Shown: positions 6,509 through 14,521 of the stretch, one piece after another | Layout of the letters: every line of letters starts with the position of its first letter | Position numbering within the stretch: the first letter of the stretch is position 1 | NCBI GenBank assembly: GCA_937899625.1 | Contig: CALCCB010000078.1 | Coordinates: 1-32,894 of the forward strand | Source of the DNA: an uncultured Bacteroidota bacterium | Lineage (GTDB): Bacteria; Bacteroidota; Bacteroidia; Flavobacteriales_D; Crocinitomicaceae | Direction: 5' to 3' | DNA length: 32,894 nt | Position numbers and translations under genes: made by a program | The notes under the pieces: generated by a model | Database searches by the model: none | What the model was told of the DNA's origin: nothing | Seen by the model: the letters and a program-made list of their open reading frames with translations, nothing else

Positions 6509-9500
6509 ATGATTCGGATAAACTTGCAATTCTTGAAGAAAAAACGATTTTGGAAAAGATTCTTTTTCATTACGCTTACATTGCCCATCCTGATTTTTTC
6601 TATTGCCATTATTGTCGTCTATTATAAGCAAGATCAGATTGTTCAGGAATTGATCAAATCCTTAAATGAAAACTTTGTAGGGACTCTAAAAATCAAAGAT
6701 AGTCATATAGCACCTTTCGCCAATTTTCCTTATATCTCGGTTGATCTGGAAGACCTGGAGGTTTATGAAGGAAAAGAAATCGAGAAAAAATTCCGAATTG
6801 TCCATGTCGAGGATACATACCTTGGCTTCGATCTATTTGACATGCTAGGTGGTCAAGTAGAGATAAAAACGATCAAGCTTGCTAAAGGAGATTTAAAAGT
6901 AATCCAACATCTTGATGGTAGCTTAAATGTCGCCAACGCATTATCTGGAAAGAAATCATTAAAAGAGGTAAAGGAAGAGACTCATCTCGACCTTAAGTCA
7001 ATTAAATTGAAAGATTTCGATATCTCCAAACTAAATGAGGCGAATAACATTCTGATAGACGCCTATGTCAATTCAGCTACTTCTCAATTCACAACAAAAG
7101 AAGAACACTTGTTCATAGGCTTAGATAGCCGTTTCCAATTAAGTTTAATAAAAGATGGTGATACCACTTTTATCAAACACAAACATTTCAGTGTCGACAC
7201 AGAAATCGATCTAGATAAGAAAAAGCAAGTGCTTTCAATTTCTCCTACCGAAATCGAATTGGAAAAAGCCAATTTCGGTTTTAACGGAAAAGTTGACCTT
7301 AAAAATGAGATGGATCTTGATTTTCATTTTCACGGGAATAAACCTGATTTCAATCTCTTTTTAGCGATGGCACCAGAAGAGCTTATTCCTACGCTTCAAA
7401 AATTCGAAAACAAAGGGAAAATATTTTTTGATGCATCCGTTGTAGGTAAGTCCGCAAATGGAAAACAACCGGCAATAAATGCTCGTTTTGGATGCGAAAA
7501 AGGGTTTTTTAATAACACAGAATCAGGGAAAAAACTAGAAGAAATTGGCTTTAAAGGGAAATTCACCAATGGTTCAAAGAGAAACAGCTCTACAATGCGT
7601 TTTGAGCTGGAAAAGTTCACCGCCAAACCAGAAGCAGGAGTGTTTAATGGAAAATTAGTAGTTGAAAATTTCGACTCACCCGATATTGACATGAATCTAA
7701 ATGCCGATTTCGATCTTGATTTCCTTTCTAGATTCGTAGGGTCGAAAGAACTGACAGGTCTATCAGGAAGAGTATTTCTTAAAATGAACTTTCACGACAT
7801 TATAGACATCGACCATCCTGAAAAAAGTATCGAACGTCTGAACGAATCCTACTACACTGAATTATTGATTGAAAACTTAAAATTCAACAGTGAGACGCTT
7901 CCTGTCCCATTAAAATCCTTGAATTTACAGGCGACGATGAATGGCCATAAAACCATAATCAAGGACTTCAACATGAAAATGGGAGCCTCCGATCTTAAAC
8001 TTTCAGGAACGGTTAGTGATTTACCGGCAGTGATTCATCACACAGATATCCCGGTAACAACAAATCTCAATATTCAGTCCAAATACATTAACCTTAAAGA
8101 ATTAACTTCTTTAAAAGGGAAAGAAGGTATCGATGAAGAGATCCAAAATTTGAAACTTCAATTAAAGTTTAACAGCTCGGCAAAGGCAATCACTGAATCT
8201 CCAAATTTACCTATAGGGGAGTTTTTTATTCAAAATTTATATGCAAAGATGAAGCATTATCCGCATGTGCTTCATGATTTCCACGCAGACGTTTTCATTG
8301 ATCATCATGATTTCCGAGTTATTGATTTTTCAGGCATGATCGATCGATCCGATTTTCACTTTTCCGGGAAATTGAAGAATTATAATTTATGGTTCAAAGA
8401 AAAACTACAGGGCGATACAAAAATCGAATTTGACCTAACTTCCGATCATCTTCATCTGGACAATCTTTTTACCTACAAGGGTGATCGGTTTGTCCCTGAA
8501 GACTATAGACATGAAGAGATCAAAGGATTAAAGTTGCATGGAAGTACCGCTTTGCATTTTAACGATGGACTGAAATCGACAGATTTGCGTTTAACGCATT
8601 TTGAAGGATCAATGAAAGTACATCATCTCCGTTTCGAAAACTTTAACGGTAATTTCCACGTGGATCATGGTCATTTAAGCGTGAAAGATTTCAATGGAAA
8701 ACTAGGGCACTCCCGCTTTAAAGCTAATCTTGAATATACACTTGATCAAAAACTTTCCAAAAAACCCAATTCCCTATCCATCGTTGGACCACATCTGGAT
8801 GTAGACGAACTTTTGAACTATAATCTAGGTTCATCAGCAGAAGGAAAAAAAGAAAATACCACAGATCATGACGCTGGATTCAGCCTTTATGATTTAGATT
8901 TTCCAGAAATGAGTTTTCATTTTGACATCGGTCATTTGAACTATCATCACCACCTAATGGATCATTTTAAGTCTGACTTCAAGACCACCAGAAATCACAT
9001 GCTTCATTTAGACAAGTTGTCTTTTGATGCCGCCGGTGGACATTTTGACATTAAAGGCTATCTAAGTGGTAAGGATAAAAAACACATCTACTTCAAGCCC
9101 GATATACGTATTAAAAATGTAGACCTTGACAAGTTCATGGTGAAATTCGAAAATTTTGGACAAGATCATCTTGTCTCAGAAAACCTTCATGGAAAATTTA
9201 CAGGGCATATTACCGGAAAGATCCATCTTCACGCAGACATGGTTCCAAAACTCGATGATTCCGAACTAAAAATAGACATGACGGTCATCAATGGAAAACT
9301 TGAGAATTACGCTCCAATTCAGGCTTTGGGAGAATACTTTGAAGACAAAAATGTCAATAAGGTCCAATTTGATACGTTGAAAAACACGTTGACAATGAAA
9401 AATAGTGTCATAAACATTCCGAAAATGACCATCAATTCGAGTTTAGGCTTCATGGAAATTCAAGGAACCCAGCGCATGGATGCTAATATGGAAATGGATT

Positions 9501-9688
9501 ATATCATTGGGGTTCCCTGGAAAATGATCACTCAAATCGGTAGTCAGAAATTGTTCGGAAAACGAAAAGGAGAAGAGGAGAATGAAGATGAGATCAGCTA
9601 TAGACAAAAAAATTCAAAATTCCTTTATGTAAAGATGACAGGCGATCTTGAAAACTATAAGATCTCTCTTTCGAGAAAGCCCAAATAG
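6509..9688 (+). CDS. AsmA-like family protein, histidine-rich
   Basis: The 1059-residue protein has one N-terminal membrane anchor (about residues 16-40, FFFITLTLPILIFSIAIIVVYY). The following segment (QELIKSLNENFVGTLKIKDS and FANFPYISVDLEDLEV) is typical of AsmA/DUF748-type proteins. The rest alternates beta-rich stretches. The C-terminus (DYIIGVPWKMITQIGSQKLFG, then YVKMTGDLENYKISL) matches the AsmA C-terminal pattern of Bacteroidota. Members are periplasm-spanning bridge-like proteins linked to outer-membrane lipid homeostasis, so that role is inferred here. Unusually, residues about 508-906 contain roughly 38 histidines, often in HH or HxH pairs. TATTTTTA (6491-6498) is a possible -7 box 10 nt before ATG. 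The gene is flanked by the ssrA terminator and appears to be transcribed alone. Confidence 0.82.
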   Translation: MIRINLQFLKKKRFWKRFFFITLTLPILIFSIAIIVVYYKQDQIVQELIKSLNENFVGTLKIKDSHIAPFANFPYISVDLEDLEVYEGKEIEKKFRIVHVEDTYLGFDLFDMLGGQVEIKTIKLAKGDLKVIQHLDGSLNVANALSGKKSLKEVKEETHLDLKSIKLKDFDISKLNEANNILIDAYVNSATSQFTTKEEHLFIGLDSRFQLSLIKDGDTTFIKHKHFSVDTEIDLDKKKQVLSISPTEIELEKANFGFNGKVDLKNEMDLDFHFHGNKPDFNLFLAMAPEELIPTLQKFENKGKIFFDASVVGKSANGKQPAINARFGCEKGFFNNTESGKKLEEIGFKGKFTNGSKRNSSTMRFELEKFTAKPEAGVFNGKLVVENFDSPDIDMNLNADFDLDFLSRFVGSKELTGLSGRVFLKMNFHDIIDIDHPEKSIERLNESYYTELLIENLKFNSETLPVPLKSLNLQATMNGHKTIIKDFNMKMGASDLKLSGTVSDLPAVIHHTDIPVTTNLNIQSKYINLKELTSLKGKEGIDEEIQNLKLQLKFNSSAKAITESPNLPIGEFFIQNLYAKMKHYPHVLHDFHADVFIDHHDFRVIDFSGMIDRSDFHFSGKLKNYNLWFKEKLQGDTKIEFDLTSDHLHLDNLFTYKGDRFVPEDYRHEEIKGLKLHGSTALHFNDGLKSTDLRLTHFEGSMKVHHLRFENFNGNFHVDHGHLSVKDFNGKLGHSRFKANLEYTLDQKLSKKPNSLSIVGPHLDVDELLNYNLGSSAEGKKENTTDHDAGFSLYDLDFPEMSFHFDIGHLNYHHHLMDHFKSDFKTTRNHMLHLDKLSFDAAGGHFDIKGYLSGKDKKHIYFKPDIRIKNVDLDKFMVKFENFGQDHLVSENLHGKFTGHITGKIHLHADMVPKLDDSELKIDMTVINGKLENYAPIQALGEYFEDKNVNKVQFDTLKNTLTMKNSVINIPKMTINSSLGFMEIQGTQRMDANMEMDYIIGVPWKMITQIGSQKLFGKRKGEEENEDEISYRQKNSKFLYVKMTGDLENYKISLSRKPK

Positions 9689-9818
9689 TATTTTTCTACC
9701 TTCTTGTGAATCTAACTGTTCTTCTGACTTCTGACAATATTCAATTCAAATCATTCGATTATGTCATTCATTTAAAGAGAAATAATCGTAAATTCAGACA
9801 CCTACTTATTGCTGCCTT

Positions 9819-11633
9819 ATGAAAAAAAACACGATCCGATATTTTTTGACAATTTGCCTTGTAGCAATGTCTCATTTTGCATTCGTTCAGTCAATTTTAG
9901 ACCCAGTGGAGTGCATTGCTCCTTTTTATCACGGGGTGGCGTCCGGTGACCCTGAAAGTGATAAGGTAATGATCTGGACTAGGATAACTCCAACTGACTT
10001 CGGTTCTACTTTAACAGGAACTTACCAAGTTGCCCTGGACAACCAGTTTCAGAATATTGTTTCGACCGGCAGTTATTCTACAGATTCAACAATGGATTTC
10101 ACCGTAAAAGTAGATATCACGGGCTTACAGCCGAATACATTTTATTATTATGAATTTCATTATGATGGATATTATAGTCAGGTTGGAAGAACTAAGACCT
10201 TACCTGTAGGCGACATTGAAAACATGAGACTTGCCATTGTATCATGTGCCAACCTTGAATCGGGGTATTTCAATGTTTATGATGCTATTGCTGAAAGAAA
10301 TGACATCGATGCTATTTTGATGTTAGGCGACTATATCTATGAATACGAAAGCGGAGGATTTGGCCCAAATCCAAATGTTGACAGAAGCTGGGAGCCACTT
10401 GAAGAGATCATAGGGCTAAATGATTATCGATTGAGGTATAATTCCTACAAAATGGATCCTTCACTTAGGAAGCTTCATCAGAACTATCCATGGATCTGTA
10501 TTTGGGATGATCACGAAACAGCCAATGATTCATACACAGACGGGGCTCAAAATCACCAAACGAATGAAGGCTCCTGGTATGACAGAATGAGTAATGGGAA
10601 GAAGGCCTATTTTGAGTGGATCCCTATTCGTCCGCAAATTGCCGATAGCCAGAAAATTTTCAGAACATTTGATCTTGGTAATCTGGCAAAACTGATCATG
10701 CTCGATACAAGGCTTGAGGGCAGAAATGAACAATTGAACCAAACTGATCCTAATTTAAACAACCCTGACAGAACGATTCTGGGCACAGAGCAAATGGACT
10801 GGTTCAAAAACGAGCTACTTACCTCTCCGCAACAATGGAAAATCATCGGTAATCAAGTAATGGTAGGTGAAGTAAAAATCTTGGGAATCCCTATCAACAC
10901 CGACAGCTGGGATGGCTACCCTGCTGACAGACAGCGACTTTTTGATCACCTCACCACCAATAATATTGACAATATGGTAGTACTTACAGGAGATATCCAT
11001 ACCAGCTGGGCAATGAATCTGGAAAATGCCAATACCCCTGTTGGAGTTGAATTTGTAACTCCAAGTGTAACATCTCCTGGCTCACCGATTAATCTTTCCG
11101 GATTGATCACAATTGAAAATACGCATATTGAATGGGTTGAGCTTACTCAAAAAGGATTTGTACTGGTAGATATTGACACCAATCGTGTTCAGGGAGACTG
11201 GTACTTTGTAAATACCATCAACGACCCGGATCCATCGAACTATTGCGTAAAATCCTATTACTCGCCGGATGGAGTCAACTCTCTATCTGTCACTGGGATC
11301 CCTTCTGTTGGCCATGGTATATTTAATGAATCCTTAGCGGAACCCTGCTCGAGAAATGCCTCTACCAACAGCGCTGATCATGCGGTAATGATAGGGATAT
11401 ACCCGAATCCTTCTTCTTCAGAAATTAAGGTTCAAACAATTGACATCGACATAAGTAAGATTGAAATAATAAATACTTCAGGAGAGCGAATTGAACCTCG
11501 TTTTGCCTCGAGTAAATTGATCAACGGGGTAACGATCACCGCAATTGATATCGAAGAGCTTCCGTCAGGCAATTATTATCTTGTTGTCAATGGAGGGAAA
11601 CAATTCACTCCAATTAAGTTTATAAAATTCTAG
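9819..11633 (+). CDS. PhoD-like alkaline phosphatase with T9SS sorting domain
   Basis: The 604-residue protein has a signal peptide (cleavage near FAFVQ, about residue 24). An N-terminal PhoD Ig-like domain follows (about 30-130, with YHGVASGDPESDKVMIWTR). The metallophosphatase domain shows SCAN (C143), GDYIYEYE (D171), WDDHE (229-233, H232) and GDIHTSW (D392, H394). In the family these positions bind Ca/Fe and hold a phosphomonoester or diester. It probably releases phosphate from organic phosphorus outside the cell. From about residue 524 a T9SS type A sorting domain starts at GIYPNPSSSEIKV. A -7-like TAAATTCA lies at about 9790-9797. No PHO-type regulatory site can be recognised. It is followed by the DUF4249 gene after about 90 bp. 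Confidence 0.9.
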   Translation: MKKNTIRYFLTICLVAMSHFAFVQSILDPVECIAPFYHGVASGDPESDKVMIWTRITPTDFGSTLTGTYQVALDNQFQNIVSTGSYSTDSTMDFTVKVDITGLQPNTFYYYEFHYDGYYSQVGRTKTLPVGDIENMRLAIVSCANLESGYFNVYDAIAERNDIDAILMLGDYIYEYESGGFGPNPNVDRSWEPLEEIIGLNDYRLRYNSYKMDPSLRKLHQNYPWICIWDDHETANDSYTDGAQNHQTNEGSWYDRMSNGKKAYFEWIPIRPQIADSQKIFRTFDLGNLAKLIMLDTRLEGRNEQLNQTDPNLNNPDRTILGTEQMDWFKNELLTSPQQWKIIGNQVMVGEVKILGIPINTDSWDGYPADRQRLFDHLTTNNIDNMVVLTGDIHTSWAMNLENANTPVGVEFVTPSVTSPGSPINLSGLITIENTHIEWVELTQKGFVLVDIDTNRVQGDWYFVNTINDPDPSNYCVKSYYSPDGVNSLSVTGIPSVGHGIFNESLAEPCSRNASTNSADHAVMIGIYPNPSSSEIKVQTIDIDISKIEIINTSGERIEPRFASSKLINGVTITAIDIEELPSGNYYLVVNGGKQFTPIKFIKF

Positions 11634-11724
11634 AAATCATTTTTGACTAATCGATAAATCCCCTTCGAATGAGTACATTTACTCAACTTTGGAAAACCAA
11701 TCTATTGATCAACATTTATTTCTT

Positions 11725-12672
11725 TTGACAAGACTGCTTTTTTTATATCTATCTGTTCTTCTTCTCTTTTCATGTACGAAGGAAGTAGAAATTGATATTC
11801 CCGGATATCAGGAGCAATTGGTGGTTGACGGAAGAATTGAAACAGATGGTTTCCCAATTGTAATGCTGTCGAAATCACAAAACATTTACGCTGCAACAGA
11901 TCTTTCAAGTTATTTACAATCCTTCATTGAAGATGCTCAAGTCATGGTGTCAGACGGCTCCCAATCCTATGAACTTCAGTTGATGTATGCCTCTGAGCTT
12001 CCAGAGGAATCTCAAAAGATTTTGGCAGAAATGCTGGATGTAGAATTTGATGAAGTATTCTTCTTCCCTATTCCAGTATATTCGACAATAGATCCAGGAG
12101 CAAAAGGTGCTGTGAATAAAACGTATACTTTAACGATCGATCACAATGGCAAAACGTATTCTGGAGAAACCACTTTATTCCCTCCAGTCCCATTGACCGA
12201 ATTATGGTTCGAACCTGAATCTTCGAATCCAGACTATTCATTCCTGTACGCCAAATTATCTGATCCACCCAATCAGTATAATGCGTATAAATGGGAAGCG
12301 AAAAGAATTAACATTCAAGCCAATGGTGAAGAGTTGGATACACTATTCAGAACCCATATAAACGCCTATTTCGACGATCAGTTCTTTGATGGAATTACGT
12401 TTGAATTTGCTACTCCCAACAGACAAAAGAGAAAAGATCCTAATTTGCTATCCGACTATAAAAGGTATTATCACGTTGGAGACTCTGCGGTGGTTAAGTT
12501 TTCCAGAATGGATAGAAACGTATTCGATTTCTTTGAAAAAAAGGCTGAACAAGTTAATTCTTCAGGGAATCCATTTGCTACCCCGGTTAACATTCCAAGC
12601 AACATAAGTGGCGCTTTAGGTATATGGGCCGGATTTTCCCCGTGTTACGATACCGTATATTTTACTCCTTAA
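11725..12672 (+). CDS. DUF4249 family lipoprotein
   Basis: The product of about 315 residues starts with a lipoprotein signal MTRLLFLYLSVLLLFSC (lipobox Cys17), followed by TKEVEIDIPGYQEQLVVDGR. That sequence and the later KTYTLTIDHNGKTYSGETTL are characteristic of DUF4249 proteins. DUF4249 lipoproteins of Bacteroidota usually sit beside a TonB-dependent outer-membrane receptor, but no such receptor is present here. The start is TTG 11725, chosen because it gives a normal lipoprotein signal. An upstream TTG at 11689 would overlap a -7-like CAACTTTG (11684-11691). The nuclease gene follows after 9 nt, so the genes are probably co-transcribed. The function is unknown, and an outer-membrane ligand role is only inferred. 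Confidence 0.75.
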   Translation: MTRLLFLYLSVLLLFSCTKEVEIDIPGYQEQLVVDGRIETDGFPIVMLSKSQNIYAATDLSSYLQSFIEDAQVMVSDGSQSYELQLMYASELPEESQKILAEMLDVEFDEVFFFPIPVYSTIDPGAKGAVNKTYTLTIDHNGKTYSGETTLFPPVPLTELWFEPESSNPDYSFLYAKLSDPPNQYNAYKWEAKRINIQANGEELDTLFRTHINAYFDDQFFDGITFEFATPNRQKRKDPNLLSDYKRYYHVGDSAVVKFSRMDRNVFDFFEKKAEQVNSSGNPFATPVNIPSNISGALGIWAGFSPCYDTVYFTP

Positions 12673-12681
12673 CCATTCCCG

Positions 12682-13527
12682 ATGAAACTTCAAGAATTGA
12701 TTGTCACTAAAGCGAATGGTGAACAGGTACTCTTTTCACTTGATAAACTTCGTAATTCACTCGCTAATGCCGGAGCCTCTGAAGAAATCATTGAAAAGAT
12801 CGTAAAAGACATTTCTCCAAAGCTTTATCAGGGAATTTCGACAAAAAAGATCTACCGATGGGCCTTCTCCAAATTGAAACAAAGGTCATCACACCTTGCT
12901 GCAAAATACAAATTGAAAAATGCCATCATGGAGCTTGGTCCGGACGGATTCACATTTGAACAGTTCGTTAAAGAGCTCTTCATCTCCATGGGATATAAAA
13001 CAAAAACCGGTGTTATTGCTCAGGGAAAATGTGTGAAGCATGAGATCGATGTGCTCGCCTCAAATGAGTCAGAACATCACCTTGTAGAGTGCAAATATCA
13101 TAGTCTCCCCGGAAAGATCAGCGATGTAAAAGTTCCACTGTACATCCATTCGCGATTCAACGATGTCGCCTTCAATTGGAAAAAGGACAATGCCTTTTCG
13201 GGTAAACAATTAGGCGTTTATGTGGTGACAAATACGCGCTTTTCTCCTGATGCCGAGCAGTATGCCCGTTGTGCCGGCTTGGAACTGATCTCCTGGGATT
13301 ATCCGTTACACAAAAACATAAAAAGCCTGATCGATCAATATGGGCTTTATCCGTTAACGTGTTTAACAACATTGACCGAAGCAGAGAAAAAATCACTTGT
13401 CGACAAGAAATTTATTTTCATCAAGGAACTTTGGAAGAATCCTTCCATTCTAGACGTATTAAACTTGAGCTTATCTCGTTTGACAACTGTTAAAGACGAA
13501 ATTGAATTAATTATTAACTCCAAATGA
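12682..13527 (+). CDS. ATP-cone domain fused to PD-(D/E)XK (Mrr-like) restriction endonuclease
   Basis: The 281-residue protein has an N-terminal ATP-cone (about 5-85). VTKANGEQVLFSLDKLRNSL and the later LKQRSSHLAAKYKLKNAIMELG match the nucleotide-binding cone that senses ATP/dATP in ribonucleotide reductases and NrdR. A PD-(D/E)XK nuclease domain follows (about 88-220): a helix with E94 (FEQFVKELF), D123 in HEIDVLA and E136-x-K138 in HHLVECKYH. The C-terminal 60 residues are helical. I infer a DNA-cleaving or DNA-processing enzyme gated by nucleotide level; a role in defence or genome maintenance is speculation. It overlaps the next gene by ATGA (4 nt), indicating translational coupling, and follows the DUF4249 gene by 9 nt without a visible promoter. 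No methyltransferase is nearby. Confidence 0.83.
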   Translation: MKLQELIVTKANGEQVLFSLDKLRNSLANAGASEEIIEKIVKDISPKLYQGISTKKIYRWAFSKLKQRSSHLAAKYKLKNAIMELGPDGFTFEQFVKELFISMGYKTKTGVIAQGKCVKHEIDVLASNESEHHLVECKYHSLPGKISDVKVPLYIHSRFNDVAFNWKKDNAFSGKQLGVYVVTNTRFSPDAEQYARCAGLELISWDYPLHKNIKSLIDQYGLYPLTCLTTLTEAEKKSLVDKKFIFIKELWKNPSILDVLNLSLSRLTTVKDEIELIINSK

Positions 13528-13811
13528 CGCCTGAACAGGAAGAAAAGCTTAAGGAACTGATTGTCAAATACAATGACATCCTGATAAATTCCATGCGACT
13601 CGCTGTGGCAGAAGACCTGATCAATCTGATCATTTTGAATCGAGACGATTCTGATTTTAAATTAAAAGATACACTTCAGAATAAAGAGGAACTGAATCAA
13701 TTCATTTTAAAAGAATTCCTCAAACAAAATAGTTCATCTGTGATCCATGAGTTAAAGAAAATGGACGAACGAATTCCGAAAATCAAAAAACCGTCGAAAG
13801 GGAAAAAGTAA
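13524..13811 (+). CDS. Small hypothetical protein translationally coupled to the ATP-cone nuclease
   Basis: The family is not recognised. The 95-residue protein is charged and apparently all-helical. Residues 1-50 include a leucine/isoleucine-rich helix (LAVAEDLINLIIL). The C-terminus is strongly basic (PKIKKPSKGKK), which could contact nucleic acid. No signal peptide or membrane helix is present. Its ATG lies inside the stop of the nuclease gene (ATGA overlap), so the two proteins are very likely made in similar amounts and may act together, for example as subunit, regulator or inhibitor. It is too long and too conserved in composition to look like a random reading frame, but only the coupling speaks to its role. 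Confidence 0.7.
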   Translation: MTPEQEEKLKELIVKYNDILINSMRLAVAEDLINLIILNRDDSDFKLKDTLQNKEELNQFILKEFLKQNSSSVIHELKKMDERIPKIKKPSKGKK

Positions 13812-13917
13812 TTAAAAAGGACTTTTCCGAGGTTATCAACATTTTTTTTTGACTTTTTCAACAATCTATCAAGGACTGTTAATAATTTGTATTACATTTC
13901 GGAAAACGGCATTTTTA

Positions 13918-14484
13918 TTGGACTTCATAGTAAATCTTTTCGGAAACGGGATCCGCTATTGGATTATTTCCAAAAATGATCCTGTCGTCAACGAACTTGG
14001 TAAGTTGAAAACCACACTTGGCATACGGTGGGATCAATTGCTGTTTGACCTTACCTTAATGAAAAGATTCGGTATTGACCATTGGTCAAATTTGACTGAA
14101 ATTCCCGAGCAGTATGGTCTGATGTTAACCGTAAACGATCGAATTGAGATCAAAAACGGGATCAAGATCATTAAAAAATTCAAAGCTGCTGATTTAACAG
14201 ACCACGACAAACTCTTTCCCTTATTCAACACCAGTATTTATCGTCCGGTCAAAATAAAAAATGAAGAAAATATCCTTTTGGTAGCTCAATACGAAACAGG
14301 ATTGATTGCCAAATACCACTTCCAAACTTCAAAATTCGACCCGGATGAATTGGAATTTCATATTAGTAAACCTTTTGAAGAAACAAATGATCGACTGCTT
14401 CAACAAATAACCTACAACGGAATCTTGATCAACAAGCAGATGGAAGATACCGTGGTCAGAGGATTACGAGTTTTTGAATTCTAA
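13918..14484 (+). CDS. Hypothetical protein, non-ATG start
   Basis: The family is not recognised. The product is about 188 residues if it starts at TTG 13918 (first residues MDFIVNLFGNGIRYWIISKN), or 211 from TTG 13849. No ATG occurs near the beginning of the frame. TTG 13918 is preferred because the preceding codons read less like protein and TACATTTC (13893-13900) could be a -7 box 17 nt upstream. The protein is soluble, mixed alpha/beta, with a C-terminal half of strands (NILLVAQYETGLIAKYHFQ). No catalytic motif or signal peptide is seen. It lies downstream of the nuclease pair and could belong to the same transcript. Confidence 0.6.
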   Translation: MDFIVNLFGNGIRYWIISKNDPVVNELGKLKTTLGIRWDQLLFDLTLMKRFGIDHWSNLTEIPEQYGLMLTVNDRIEIKNGIKIIKKFKAADLTDHDKLFPLFNTSIYRPVKIKNEENILLVAQYETGLIAKYHFQTSKFDPDELEFHISKPFEETNDRLLQQITYNGILINKQMEDTVVRGLRVFEF

Positions 14485-14485
14485 A

Positions 14486-14517
14486 TTTGATAAGGACTTG
14501 ACAAATACCTAACTTTG
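14486..14517 (+). promoter_or_regulatory. Promoter of the secreted PHP metallohydrolase gene
   Basis: TTTG at 14486-14489 and a perfect TAACTTTG at 14510-14517 are spaced by 20 nt. The box ends only 4 nt before the GTG start at 14522. The transcript would therefore start at or within a few bases of the start codon. Confidence 0.5.
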
Positions 14518-14521
14518 AAAG

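Noticed and set aside
12682-14484. Classical restriction-modification system
   Set aside because: A nuclease domain is present, but no methyltransferase or specificity gene is nearby.
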